Source: Streptomyces oryzae (GTDB taxonomy: Bacteria; Actinomycetota; Actinomycetes; Streptomycetales; Streptomycetaceae). Taken from it: a stretch of 34,117 nt of DNA. Location of the stretch: positions 1-34,117 of the forward strand of contig NZ_JADKMA010000065.1 in assembly GCF_017676365.1 (NCBI RefSeq), given 5' to 3'. The notes beneath the pieces are model-generated. The model worked only from the letters and a program-made list of their open reading frames with translations, had not been told where the DNA came from and did no database searches. Shown here in pieces: positions 1-7,631 of this stretch. Numbering within the stretch: the first letter of the stretch is position 1; each line of letters opens with the position of its first letter. The translations under genes were made by a program, and so were the position numbers.

Positions 1-2
1 CG

Positions 3-938
3 TTGGGGGAGATCGGGCTGTTCGCGCTGCGGGCGCCGGAGAGCGCGGGCGGTGTCGGGCTCGGCCTGCCGGAAGCGGTGCTGGTGTTCGAGGAGGCGGG
101 GCGCGCGCTGCTGCCGGGGCCACTGGTCGCCGGTCATCTGGCGGGCAGCGCGGGGTTGGTGGCGGGCGCGGCGGACGGCTCGGTGGTGGTGACAGCGCTG
201 GAGGGGGCGTGGACTGGTGGTGGCGCGCCGCTGGTCGAGCATCTGAGGGCTGCGGACGCCGTGTTGGTGCTCGATGAGGGCGGGGAAGCACGGGTGCTGT
301 CGCCAGGAGAGCTGCCCGCGGAGCCGATCCGGTCGGTGGACCCGCTGACACCGTTGCACCGGGTGCAGCACCGGGTGCACGGCCGGAACGCGGGCGGTGC
401 CGACGGAGCGTTCGCCGAGGGTGGTGCGGGTGATGCGGGCGGTGCGGTGGGCGAGGGCGGTGCCGGTGGCGCGGTAGGCACGAGCGCCGGGGGCGGGACG
501 GACGCAGCCGCGTTGCGCAGGGACGCGGCGCTGCTCACCGCGGCGCAGCAGCTCGGCAGCGCCTGCCGCACGCTGGAGCTCGCTGTCGGTTACGCGCGGG
601 AGCGCGAGCAGTTCGGCCGCCCTATTGGGGCGTTCCAGGCGGTACAGCAGCTGTGCGCGGGAATGTTGGTCCGTTCGGAAACGGCCAGAAGTGTGGTTTA
701 CGCGGCAGCCGTCACCGCGGACGAGGGGGAGGTCTGCGCGGCGAAGCTGCTCGCCGACACCGCCGCCGTGCACAACGCCCGCGACTGTCTGCAGGTGCAC
801 GGCGGAATGGGGTTCACCTGGGAGGCGGAGGTCCATCTCCACCTGAAACGCGCGTGGTTGCGTTCGGAACAGTGGCGCACTGCTGTGACCTCGGAGGAGC
901 AATTGGCCTCAGCGCTCGTCCGCCCCATATGCCATTGA
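3..938 (+). CDS. Acyl-CoA dehydrogenase, 3' part (5' end outside the window)
   Basis: This is the C-terminal ~311 residues of a FAD-dependent acyl-CoA dehydrogenase, which introduces the alpha,beta double bond into an acyl-CoA. The reading frame is open to the window edge and begins in the middle of the N-terminal helical domain, so the TTG at 3 is probably not the start. The C-terminal domain is clear: EREQFGRPIGAFQAVQQ near residues 200-216, then QVHGGMGFTWE and a following LKRA. That signature marks the FadE subtype that often forms heteromers with a second ACAD subunit; the same subtype is encoded at 21832. Between the beta domain and the C-terminal helices (about residues 127-165) lies a Gly/Ala/Glu-rich stretch of short GGAxG-like units that I do not expect in the family. 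A plausible partner is the ACAD at 4530. Family assignment is firm; substrate unknown. Confidence 0.9.
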   Translation: MGEIGLFALRAPESAGGVGLGLPEAVLVFEEAGRALLPGPLVAGHLAGSAGLVAGAADGSVVVTALEGAWTGGGAPLVEHLRAADAVLVLDEGGEARVLSPGELPAEPIRSVDPLTPLHRVQHRVHGRNAGGADGAFAEGGAGDAGGAVGEGGAGGAVGTSAGGGTDAAALRRDAALLTAAQQLGSACRTLELAVGYAREREQFGRPIGAFQAVQQLCAGMLVRSETARSVVYAAAVTADEGEVCAAKLLADTAAVHNARDCLQVHGGMGFTWEAEVHLHLKRAWLRSEQWRTAVTSEEQLASALVRPICH

Positions 939-1359
939 ACGTCGCATTCATCCGGGAAATTCGATGAGAGTGACTACGCAGGGTTATGGGTATCTTGCGT
1001 GCGTCCAGTGACCACCACGAGCGGAAGATCGTATTCCACTCCGGTACGCTCCCTGGGCGCGAGTGCGGCGGCCCCGGTGGTGGCGGGCCGTCGACGGAGG
1101 CGCTGGGTCGTACCGCGAGGCGGTGACTGCCCCGATGAGCAAGGAACATGAAGGTGCCCACGAGATTCAGGCCAACTCGTTCGAGTCCCCACGCTCGGCG
1201 TCGCACAGTATGCCGTGCGTCTACTCCTTTGCGCCGGAATATGCCTGAAGCGCTTGTTGGCATCACTATGAGTCAACCATGCTGTTCTCGCTGGAGTCAC
1301 AATCCGTGACTACTTGGGAACGCGAGGCGATGTGTCCGCCAGTTCGGATGGTGTGAGCG
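939..1359. other. Non-coding stretch before the HATPase gene
   Basis: About 420 bases without a convincing gene. Short frames here lack the codon bias and ribosome sites of the neighbours. It is less G+C-rich than the coding DNA around it, as expected for a promoter region. The only structured element I can point to is the palindrome at 1295-1311. I see no tRNA or clear terminator. Confidence 0.5.
1295..1311. promoter_or_regulatory. Palindrome upstream of the HATPase gene (possible operator)
   Basis: AGTCAC-aatcc-GTGACT is a perfect 6-bp inverted repeat with a 5-base centre, ending 48 bases before the GTG at 1360. Its position suits a regulator site or a promoter-proximal element. It is unrelated in sequence to the CTGACGG palindromes of the catabolic genes. 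Confidence 0.3.
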
Positions 1360-1932
1360 GTGCAGGTGCTTCTGGAGCAGTTGGAGATCGGATCCGATCC
1401 GACGGAGGTGGGGCGCGCCAGGAGGTGGGCAAGGGCCCGGTTGGCGGGTGCAGGAGTGGACGCCGACGAGTCCCTTGCCGAGACGCTGATCCTGCTGATC
1501 TCGGAACTCGTCACCAACGCGGTGGTGCACACCGGCTGTCCGGCCGTGCTGTGCATGCTGCTGCCCCGGCGGTGCGGTGGCGGTCCGGCGCACAGCGCGG
1601 CGGGGTCGGTACGCGTCGAGGTCGCCGACGCCAGCAGCCGTGCGCCGCGTCGCCGCCAAGCGGAGGGCGAGGACACCGGTGGCCGTGGCCTGGAGCTGGT
1701 CTCGGGTCTCGCCGACCGCTGGGGCTGGGAGCACGAGCCGGGCGGCAAACGAGTCTGGTGCGAGCTGGACACCCCTCCGCTGGAGCCCGCGGGGGAGCCG
1801 GGCCCGGTCGCCGACCGGGAGGCCGGTACGGGCGTTCGTGGTGAGGTCCGCGCGAAGGGTGATCTGCGCGCCGGTGCGAACGCGCGTGCGCGCGTCAATG
1901 TGGCTGGCGCTGGGGCTGGCGCGTTCGGCTGA
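1360..1932 (+). CDS. RsbW-like ATP-binding regulatory protein (HATPase_c)
   Basis: A 190-residue stand-alone histidine-kinase-like ATPase of the RsbW/SpoIIAB fold, of the kind actinomycetes carry in many copies as anti-sigma or signalling kinases. The Bergerat N-box is visible as ELVTNAVVH (Glu49, Asn53) and the G-box as GGRGLELVSGL near residues 107-119, followed by DRWGWE and a short C-terminal strand. The last ~40 residues (Ala/Gly/Arg-rich) are low complexity and probably disordered. No transmembrane segment or sensor domain is present, so it should be cytoplasmic. The GTG at 1360 fits the family's usual N-terminus. It stands alone, convergent with the cyclase gene; no anti-anti-sigma or sigma gene is adjacent, so the partner is unknown. 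Confidence 0.85.
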   Translation: MQVLLEQLEIGSDPTEVGRARRWARARLAGAGVDADESLAETLILLISELVTNAVVHTGCPAVLCMLLPRRCGGGPAHSAAGSVRVEVADASSRAPRRRQAEGEDTGGRGLELVSGLADRWGWEHEPGGKRVWCELDTPPLEPAGEPGPVADREAGTGVRGEVRAKGDLRAGANARARVNVAGAGAGAFG

Positions 1933-2282
1933 ACGCGCGCCGGGACAATACGGGCAAACTCCCCATAGTCCAGACCAGGTGTTGACGTCTCGTGTCGGCG
2001 TGATCACCCTTGGGTGGTGGAGCGATTCGTCGTGAGGGGACGACGAGGTACCTGGGGTTCCTCGACGAGTACGGGTCGCCTTCCGGCGCCGACCTCCGTC
2101 CGGGGGCAGGGCCCCGAGCGCCGGAGTCGGGTGGCGGTACGCCGTGCCGTGCTCGGGGCGCGCAAAGGCGCACCGCCACCCGGCCTGCCCGGTGGGCGGC
2201 ACGGCGGTCCGCCTGGTTGGCCATCGAGGGCCGACCGCGTAATCCCCGCGTACCCGGCGGAGTTGCTCCGTTCCCGGCTTGC
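1933..2282. other. Convergent intergenic region with terminator-like hairpin
   Basis: About 350 bases between two genes that end toward each other. Open frames exist on both strands but look like G+C-driven shadows. The only element I would name is the hairpin at 2027-2046. Confidence 0.45.
2027..2046. terminator. Hairpin between convergent genes (candidate bidirectional terminator)
   Basis: TCGTCGT and ACGACGA form a perfect 7-bp stem around the 6-base loop gagggg. A second short pairing (CGAGG with CCTCG) follows within 25 bases. There is no T-run, which is common for actinomycete terminators. Its place between the 3' ends at 1932 and 2283 suits termination from either side. Confidence 0.35.
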
Positions 2283-3218
2283 TCACAGCACCGCAACCGG
2301 TGCCACCGGAGCGCCGGTGCCGCCCGTGAACGGTTCGGGCTGGGCGGCGAGCAGGAAGGCGTGGCGGCCCTCTTCGGCGCAGGCTTCCGAGAGCTCCTCC
2401 AGATTCCAGTTCTGGCCCTGCAGCATGCCCATCTCCACCAGATGCAGGGCGTGGACGGGCAGCCACAGCCCCTCGATCTCCGGCGGGACGATCTCGAAGG
2501 TGAGCGTGTCGTTGGCGACGGCGGCCACATCGCGGGCGTGGAACCACGCCGGCGTCCGCAGCGACAGCCCGGGCGAGGGGTGGGCGTAACCGTTCCGGTC
2601 GCCGGAGAGGTAGCGGCGCAGCTGCCCCGTGCGGACCAGCACGATGTCCCCGGCCCGTACGCGGGTGCCCGCGAACTCCTCTGCCGCTTCGAGATCTTCG
2701 GGCGTCACCGCGTGGCCGCGCGCCAGCTGCTCCTCGCCGCGGGCGCGCGCCACATCGAGCAGGACGCCGCGCGCAACCAGGGGGCGGCTCTTCTCGATGC
2801 CGCTGAACGCGGCTCCGCCGTGTGCGGTGACCGTGGTTGCGGGCCGCCCGTTGTAGATCCGGCCCCCGTACGAGACGTGGGCGAGGCCGTCCCAGTGGGT
2901 GGCGGCCTGTAGCCCCATGGTGACCGCGTCGTCGCTGGTGGCCACCGTGCCGGGGCCGAACATCTCCACGTTGAGCGCGACCATCGTGTGCAGCGGGTTC
3001 ACCCGCCCCGGGACCAGCCCCGTCTGCACCCCGTCCTGCTGGAGGGGCAGCGCGAGCGGAATGCGGCGGCCCGTACGGACGGTGCTCGCCGCTTCGCGTA
3101 CCACCGCGTCGGTCACCAGGTTGAGCGTGCCGATCTCGTCGTCGGCGCCCCAGCGGCCCCAATTGTTGACGCGCTCGGCGATCTCGGTGAACTCGCGGCA
3201 CTGCGCCGGCACGGTCAT
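2283..3218 (-). CDS. Cyclase-family metal-dependent hydrolase (kynurenine formamidase-like fold)
   Basis: A 311-residue member of the putative cyclase family (PF04199), metal-dependent hydrolases that include kynurenine formamidase and enzymes opening amides, lactones or esters. The metal-binding signature is visible as ATHWDGLAH at residues 106-114 (His108, Asp110, His114), matching the family HxDxxxH pattern. Length fits the longer ~300-residue branch, with a preceding segment WGADDEIGTLN typical of that branch. The start at 3218 has GGAGGAG five to seven bases upstream. It is divergent from the SDR operon and shares the operator at 3296-3310, so I place it in the acyl-CoA regulon, perhaps hydrolysing a cyclic or ester intermediate. 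The substrate is unknown. Confidence 0.85.
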   Translation of the reverse strand: MTVPAQCREFTEIAERVNNWGRWGADDEIGTLNLVTDAVVREAASTVRTGRRIPLALPLQQDGVQTGLVPGRVNPLHTMVALNVEMFGPGTVATSDDAVTMGLQAATHWDGLAHVSYGGRIYNGRPATTVTAHGGAAFSGIEKSRPLVARGVLLDVARARGEEQLARGHAVTPEDLEAAEEFAGTRVRAGDIVLVRTGQLRRYLSGDRNGYAHPSPGLSLRTPAWFHARDVAAVANDTLTFEIVPPEIEGLWLPVHALHLVEMGMLQGQNWNLEELSEACAEEGRHAFLLAAQPEPFTGGTGAPVAPVAVL

Positions 3219-3295
3219 CTTCTCCTCCGGGGCGGTCGGTCGGCTCGGACGGGCGCCGTACGGGGCTTGTGTTCGGACGGTGGCTGCTCAAGAAT

Positions 3296-3310
3296 CTAAC
3301 GGACCGTCAG
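3296..3310. promoter_or_regulatory. TetR-type operator, site 1 (cyclase / SDR operon)
   Basis: CTAACGGACCGTCAG is a 15-bp palindrome with one mismatched pair, matching the shared motif CTGACGGnCCGTCAG at all but one fixed position. It lies between the divergent starts at 3218 and 3332. Its place inside the longest possible SDR frame argues that the SDR starts downstream of it. Confidence 0.75.
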
Positions 3311-3331
3311 ATAGCCCGGGAGGGGTCGGAC

Positions 3332-4387
3332 GTGAGGAACGAAAGGAACATAGAGAACAAAGGCAATGAAGGGGACGGTAGGAGCGAAGGGGGCTCCAGG
3401 AGCGAAGGAACCGGCAGGAGCGAAGGAACCGGCAGGAGCGAAGAGGGCGTCGGCGACGGAAGCGGCCCGGGGAGCGGTGGGCGCTTCCTGGCCGGGAAGG
3501 TCGTCGCCGTTACCGGTGCCGGACGTGGGATCGGCCGCGCGGTGGCGCTGGCCTGCGCACAGGAGGGGGCCAAGGTCGTCGTCAACGACTACGGCGTCTC
3601 CGTCGACGGCGACGAGCCGCGCAGTGAGATAGCCGAGGCCGTCGTGAAAGAGATCGCGGCGGCGGGCGGCGAGGCCGCGGCGGTCGCCGACGACATCTCC
3701 ACCATGGCCGGCGGACAGCGCGTCGTGGACACCGCACTCGACCGGTACGGCCGCCTCGACGGGGCGGTCTGCGTCGCCGGAATCCTGCGCGAACGCATGC
3801 TCTTCAACATGACCGAGGAGGAGTGGGACCCGGTCGTCGCCACCCACCTCAAGGGCACCTTCACCGTCTTCCGCGCCGCGAGTGCCGTGATGCGAGCCCA
3901 GCGCAGCGGCGCCCTGGTCGGCTTCACCAGCGGCAACCACCAGGGCTCCGTCTCCCAGGCCAACTACGCGGCGGCCAAGGGCGGCATCATCTCCCTCGTC
4001 CGCAGCGCGGCGCTCGGCCTGTACAAGTACGGCGTCACCGCCAACGCCGTCGCACCCGTGGCCCGCACCCGGATGTCGGCCAACGTCCCCATGGAGCTCG
4101 CGGAGATCGGCGAACCGGAGGATGTCGCCCCGCTCGTCGTCTACCTGCTCAGCGACCAGGCGAGGCAGCAGGAGATCACCGGGCAGGTCTACACCGTCGC
4201 CGGACCCAAGATCGCCGTATGGGCCCAGCCCCGCGAACTCCGGGCCGCCTACGCCGAAGGCTCCTGGACACCGCAGCAACTCGCCGACCATCTGCCCGGC
4301 ACCGTCGGCCGGGACCCGATGCCCATGCTCGAGCGGCTGAAGGAGATGGCCGAAGCCGCCGCCCGCAAGGACCGCCCCAACGCCTGA
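3332..4387 (+). CDS. Short-chain dehydrogenase/reductase, probable 3-hydroxyacyl-CoA dehydrogenase type
   Basis: A 351-residue NAD(P)-dependent SDR. The Rossmann motif TGAGRGIG is at residues 61-68, and the catalytic Tyr212 and Lys216 lie in NYAAAKGG, with a Ser in FTSGN about 17 residues before. An SDR of this type with a C-terminal extension (about 60 residues past the core) fits oxidation of a 3-hydroxyacyl-CoA in beta-oxidation, as in MFE-2-like enzymes; the exact substrate is inferred. I choose the GTG at 3332 because GGGAGGGG precedes it at good spacing and because an earlier GTG (3269) would place the operator inside the gene. The first ~50 residues are an odd Ser/Glu/Gly/Arg tail with three near-identical SEGTGR-type units (18-bp DNA repeats). 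First gene of a four-gene operon. Confidence 0.88.
   Translation: MRNERNIENKGNEGDGRSEGGSRSEGTGRSEGTGRSEEGVGDGSGPGSGGRFLAGKVVAVTGAGRGIGRAVALACAQEGAKVVVNDYGVSVDGDEPRSEIAEAVVKEIAAAGGEAAAVADDISTMAGGQRVVDTALDRYGRLDGAVCVAGILRERMLFNMTEEEWDPVVATHLKGTFTVFRAASAVMRAQRSGALVGFTSGNHQGSVSQANYAAAKGGIISLVRSAALGLYKYGVTANAVAPVARTRMSANVPMELAEIGEPEDVAPLVVYLLSDQARQQEITGQVYTVAGPKIAVWAQPRELRAAYAEGSWTPQQLADHLPGTVGRDPMPMLERLKEMAEAAARKDRPNA
3376..3451 (+). repeat. 18-bp in-frame tandem repeat in the SDR 5' end
   Basis: Units of the form ggcaggagcgaaggaacc recur about four times, encoding SEGGSR, SEGTGR, SEGTGR and SEEG. The two central copies are identical at DNA level, so this is a recent tandem expansion that kept the reading frame. 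Confidence 0.75.
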
Positions 4388-4529
4388 GCCGAGCGCCCGC
4401 GCCGACCGGACAGCGCTGTCTCGCCCGATCCGGCCCCGGCCCGGCCCCGGCTCCGCCCCGGCCCCTGGCCCTGACCTGGCTCCGCCCTGATGTGGCCTTG
4501 CCCTGACCCGCCTGCTGAGAGGGGGACGT

Positions 4530-5906
4530 GTGGACTTCGGTTTCACCCGCGAGGACGAGGAGTTCAGAGCGCGGGCCCGGGAATGGCTGCGTGACCATCT
4601 GGTCGGCGACTACGCGTCCGCCGCCGGGCAGGGCGGGCCCGGCAGCGAGCACCAGGCCACCGCCGTCCGCCGCCGCTGGGAGCGCGAGCTGGGCGGCGCG
4701 GGCTGGGTCGGCCTCGGCTGGGACCGCACCCATGGCGGCTACGGCAACCGCGCCGCCACCCTCACCCAACAGGTCGTCTGGGCCGAGGAGTACGCCCGCG
4801 CCGGCGCACCCGCCCGCGTCGGCCACATCGGCGAGAACCTGCTCGCCCCCACGCTCCTGGCCCACGGCACCGACGAGCAGCGCAAACGCTTCCTGCCCGC
4901 CATCGCCCGCGGCGAGGAACTGTGGTGCCAGGGCTACAGCGAACCGAACGCCGGGTCCGACCTGTCCGCCGTACGCACTGCGGCCGTACGCGCCGGCTCC
5001 GGACGCGCTGCCGCCGTACGCACCGGTCCCGTACGCACCGACGCTGTACGTAGCGACGCCGTACGTAGCGCCGCCGTAGGCACCAGCGCCGCACGGGACT
5101 TCGTCGCGGGCGGCAGCGCCGGGGGTTACCGCGTCACCGGGCAGAAGATCTGGACGTCACTTGCCCACGAGGCCGACTGGTGCTTTGTGCTCGCCCGCAC
5201 CGAAGCGGGCTCTAAGGGACGCCAAGGGCTCTCCTTTCTGTTGGTGCCGATGGATCAGCCGGGCCGCGTCGAGGTCCGGCCGATCCGGCAGATGTCGGGG
5301 ACCGAGGAGTTCAACGAGGTCTTCTTCGACGGGGCCGTCGCCGAGGCGGCCCACCGGGTGGGCGGCGAGGGCGACGGCTGGCGGGTCGCCACCTTTCTGC
5401 TGGCCCTTGAACGCGGCGTGTCCACGCTCGCCCAGCAGGTCGGCTTCGCCGCCGAACTCGACCGCGTGCTGCGTCTGGCCCTCCGTACCGGCGCCGCTGA
5501 GCGCGATCCCGTGCTCCGCGACTGGCTCGTGCAGTCCTGGGCCGAACTGCGGACGATGCGCTGGAACGCCCTGCGCACCCTCGGCGGCAATGGCCATGGC
5601 AACAGCAACAGCCAGAGCAATGGCATCGGCACCCGCAGCGAGGCCGTTCCAGGGGCGCCCAGTGTGGCCAAGCTGCTGTGGGGGCGCTGGCACCAGCGGC
5701 TCGGTGAACTGGCGATGCAGGTGCGGGGAGCCGCCGCTGCCCTCGGCCCGTACGACTGGGCGCCGCACCGGCCTTACGAACTCGACGCCCTGCAGCGGCT
5801 GTTCCTCTTCACCCGCGCCGACACCATCTACGGCGGCTCGGACGAGATCCAGCGCGACATCCTCGCCCAGCAGGTGCTGGGCCTGCCGAGAGAGGCACGC
5901 ACGTGA
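4530..5906 (+). CDS. Acyl-CoA dehydrogenase (FadE alpha-type subunit)
   Basis: A full-length ACAD of 458 residues with N-terminal helical domain, beta domain (CQGYSEPNAGSDLS, then GYRVTGQKIWTS) and C-terminal helical domain ending in IYGGSDEIQRDILAQQVLG. The position that holds the catalytic Glu in medium-chain enzymes (YEGTxxIQ) is Gly here; Glu294 in LALERGVS sits where isovaleryl-CoA dehydrogenase keeps its base, so that residue is the likely base. Such subunits often pair with the HGGxGFTWE type encoded at 3 and 21832. There are two odd low-complexity insertions: about residues 147-190 (VRTDA/VRSDA/VRSAA units) and about 353-373 (Gly/Asn/Ser). The GTG start has GAGAGGGGG just upstream. 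It overlaps the next gene in a GTGA, so translation is probably coupled. Confidence 0.92.
   Translation: MDFGFTREDEEFRARAREWLRDHLVGDYASAAGQGGPGSEHQATAVRRRWERELGGAGWVGLGWDRTHGGYGNRAATLTQQVVWAEEYARAGAPARVGHIGENLLAPTLLAHGTDEQRKRFLPAIARGEELWCQGYSEPNAGSDLSAVRTAAVRAGSGRAAAVRTGPVRTDAVRSDAVRSAAVGTSAARDFVAGGSAGGYRVTGQKIWTSLAHEADWCFVLARTEAGSKGRQGLSFLLVPMDQPGRVEVRPIRQMSGTEEFNEVFFDGAVAEAAHRVGGEGDGWRVATFLLALERGVSTLAQQVGFAAELDRVLRLALRTGAAERDPVLRDWLVQSWAELRTMRWNALRTLGGNGHGNSNSQSNGIGTRSEAVPGAPSVAKLLWGRWHQRLGELAMQVRGAAAALGPYDWAPHRPYELDALQRLFLFTRADTIYGGSDEIQRDILAQQVLGLPREART
4965..5098 (+). repeat. In-frame GCCGTACG-type repeats inside the ACAD gene
   Basis: Repeats of about 15 bases carrying gtacgcacc or gtacgtagc encode AVRT/VRTDA/VRSDA/VRSAA units in the loop before the beta-domain strand GYRVTGQKIW. 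The insertion adds roughly 35-40 residues relative to what the family needs. Confidence 0.65.
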
Positions 5907-7603
5907 CGACGGAACCGAGCACCAAGCGCACGGACGACGCGCGGCCCCCGGAACCGGGCACCGGACCGGCGACCTCACCCGACGCGGCGGACCCGGCACC
6001 AGAGCCCGGCCCAGGCCGACAGGCACCGGAGCCCGGACCAGGCCGGGCCAACCCACACCAGCCCGGCCCACACCAGCCCAGCACGCGCCAGCCCAGCGCA
6101 CGCTCGCCCGAGGCGTACCGGTCCGGCACGCACCCACCCCGGGCATACCGGCACTGGATCGGTGGTGGCTGGCGGCAGCCCGCAGGCGGCCACTACCCGG
6201 TCATCGACCCGGCCACGGAACAGCTGGTCGGCGAGGCGCCCGAAGGGGACACGGCGGATGTGGACGCCGCCGTCCGCGCGGCTCGTGCCGCACAGGAGGC
6301 GTGGGCCGCCACCGATCCCCGCGAGCGCTCCCGGGTGCTGGAACGGATCGCGGAGCTGCTTGCCGAGCGTGGCCCCGCGCTGGTGCCGCTGCTCCAGGCC
6401 GAGACCGGTGCCACCTTCAAGGTCGCGCGCGGTATGCAACTGCCCACTGCTGCCGACCGCTTCCGCCGGTATGCCCGCGGTGCGCTGGAGCCTGACACCG
6501 TGCCCCTGGCCCCGCAGCCCGTCGGGGCCAGCGCGCTGGCCCCTGGTGGGCTGATCGGTGCCGCCGCCGTACGTCGCCCCGTAGGCGTGGTCGGGTGCAT
6601 CACCTCCTACAACTTCCCCGTGGTCAACCTCGCTGGGAAGGTCGCGCCCGCGCTGGCCATGGGGAACGCCGTGGTCTGCAAGCCGGCGCCGCAGGATCCG
6701 TTGAGCTGTCTGGAGCTGGGCCCGCTGCTGAAGGAGGCGGGGCTGCCGGACGGGCTCTACAACGTGGTGACCGGCTCCGGGCCGGGGCCGGGGGAGGCCC
6801 TGGTCGCACACCCGGGCGTCGACATGATCAGTTTCACTGGCTCCACCTCCGTGGGAAAGCAGATTGCTGGGAACGCGGGACGAGGAATGAAGCGCACCCT
6901 CCTGGAACTTGGTGGAAAGGGGGCTGCGCTGGTGCTGGACGACGCGGTCGGCAGGGTCCGCGAAGCAGCACTGGGCTCGGTCGCCTCGACCTGGGCGTTT
7001 CACAGCGGCCAGATCTGTACGGCACCGACGCGTCTGCTCGTACACGACTCGCTCCACGACGAGTTCGTGACTGCCCTTTCACGTTACGCCTCCGCACTGA
7101 CGCTCGGCGATCCCACGAATGAGCGAATCTCGGTCGGGCCGCTGATCTCCGCGGCGCAACGCGACCGCGTCGAGGCGTACATCGCGGGCGCCCGCGAACA
7201 GGGCGCCACCGTCCTGGTCGGGGGCGAACGCCCCACGCACCCTGCGACGGGGTTCTACGTCGCGCCGACGCTGATCACCGACGTCACGCCGGAGATGACC
7301 GTCGCCCGCGAGGAGCTGTTCGGGCCCGTGGTCGTGGTGCTCCGCTTCGCGGACGACGACGAGGCCGTACGCATCGCGAACAGCACCTCCTACGGCCTCT
7401 ACGACTACGTCTTCAGCGGCGATACGGGCCGGGCCTGGCGGCTGGCCGGGCGGCTGCGCAGCGGCAACGTCGGCATCAACACCGTCCAGCGGCACCCGGA
7501 GACACCGTTCGGCGGGTTCAAGGAATCCGGGGTCGGCCGGGACGGCGGCTCGTTCGGGCTGCACGCCTACAGCGAGCTCCAGTCGATCGTCTGGCCGTCG
7601 TGA
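5903..7603 (+). CDS. NAD(P)-dependent aldehyde dehydrogenase with long N-terminal extension
   Basis: A 566-residue aldehyde dehydrogenase (ALDH superfamily) that oxidises an aldehyde to the acid. Catalytic Cys372 lies in SGQICTAP and the general base Glu335 in LLELGGKG; the cofactor-binding strand ITSYNFPVVN and the turn FTGSTSVGK are also clear. The ALDH core starts near residue 80 (YRHWIGGGW); before it is an unusual Pro/Gly/Gln/Arg-rich tail of repeated EPGPGR and HQP units with no signal peptide, so the protein should be cytoplasmic and the tail disordered. The GTG start overlaps the stop of the ACAD by four bases. With the alcohol dehydrogenase that follows it could carry an alcohol to an acid before CoA activation. 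The substrate is inferred from context only. Confidence 0.92.
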   Translation: MTTEPSTKRTDDARPPEPGTGPATSPDAADPAPEPGPGRQAPEPGPGRANPHQPGPHQPSTRQPSARSPEAYRSGTHPPRAYRHWIGGGWRQPAGGHYPVIDPATEQLVGEAPEGDTADVDAAVRAARAAQEAWAATDPRERSRVLERIAELLAERGPALVPLLQAETGATFKVARGMQLPTAADRFRRYARGALEPDTVPLAPQPVGASALAPGGLIGAAAVRRPVGVVGCITSYNFPVVNLAGKVAPALAMGNAVVCKPAPQDPLSCLELGPLLKEAGLPDGLYNVVTGSGPGPGEALVAHPGVDMISFTGSTSVGKQIAGNAGRGMKRTLLELGGKGAALVLDDAVGRVREAALGSVASTWAFHSGQICTAPTRLLVHDSLHDEFVTALSRYASALTLGDPTNERISVGPLISAAQRDRVEAYIAGAREQGATVLVGGERPTHPATGFYVAPTLITDVTPEMTVAREELFGPVVVVLRFADDDEAVRIANSTSYGLYDYVFSGDTGRAWRLAGRLRSGNVGINTVQRHPETPFGGFKESGVGRDGGSFGLHAYSELQSIVWPS

Positions 7604-7631
7604 CGCGTGGGAAGAGGGGAGCGTGAGCTGC

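Noticed and set aside
1933..2282. A tRNA or small RNA in the convergent gap
   Set aside because: I looked for a cloverleaf and found only simple hairpins; the stronger reading is a terminator.
1297..3291. A 664-residue open frame on the minus strand
   Set aside because: It covers both the HATPase gene and the cyclase gene in a shadow frame, is Arg/Pro/Gly-rich without any domain, and lacks a ribosome site. It is a product of high G+C.
3269..3331. An earlier GTG start for the SDR
   Set aside because: It has no ribosome site and would put the operator at 3296-3310 inside the coding region; GTG 3332 has a GGGAGGGG site.
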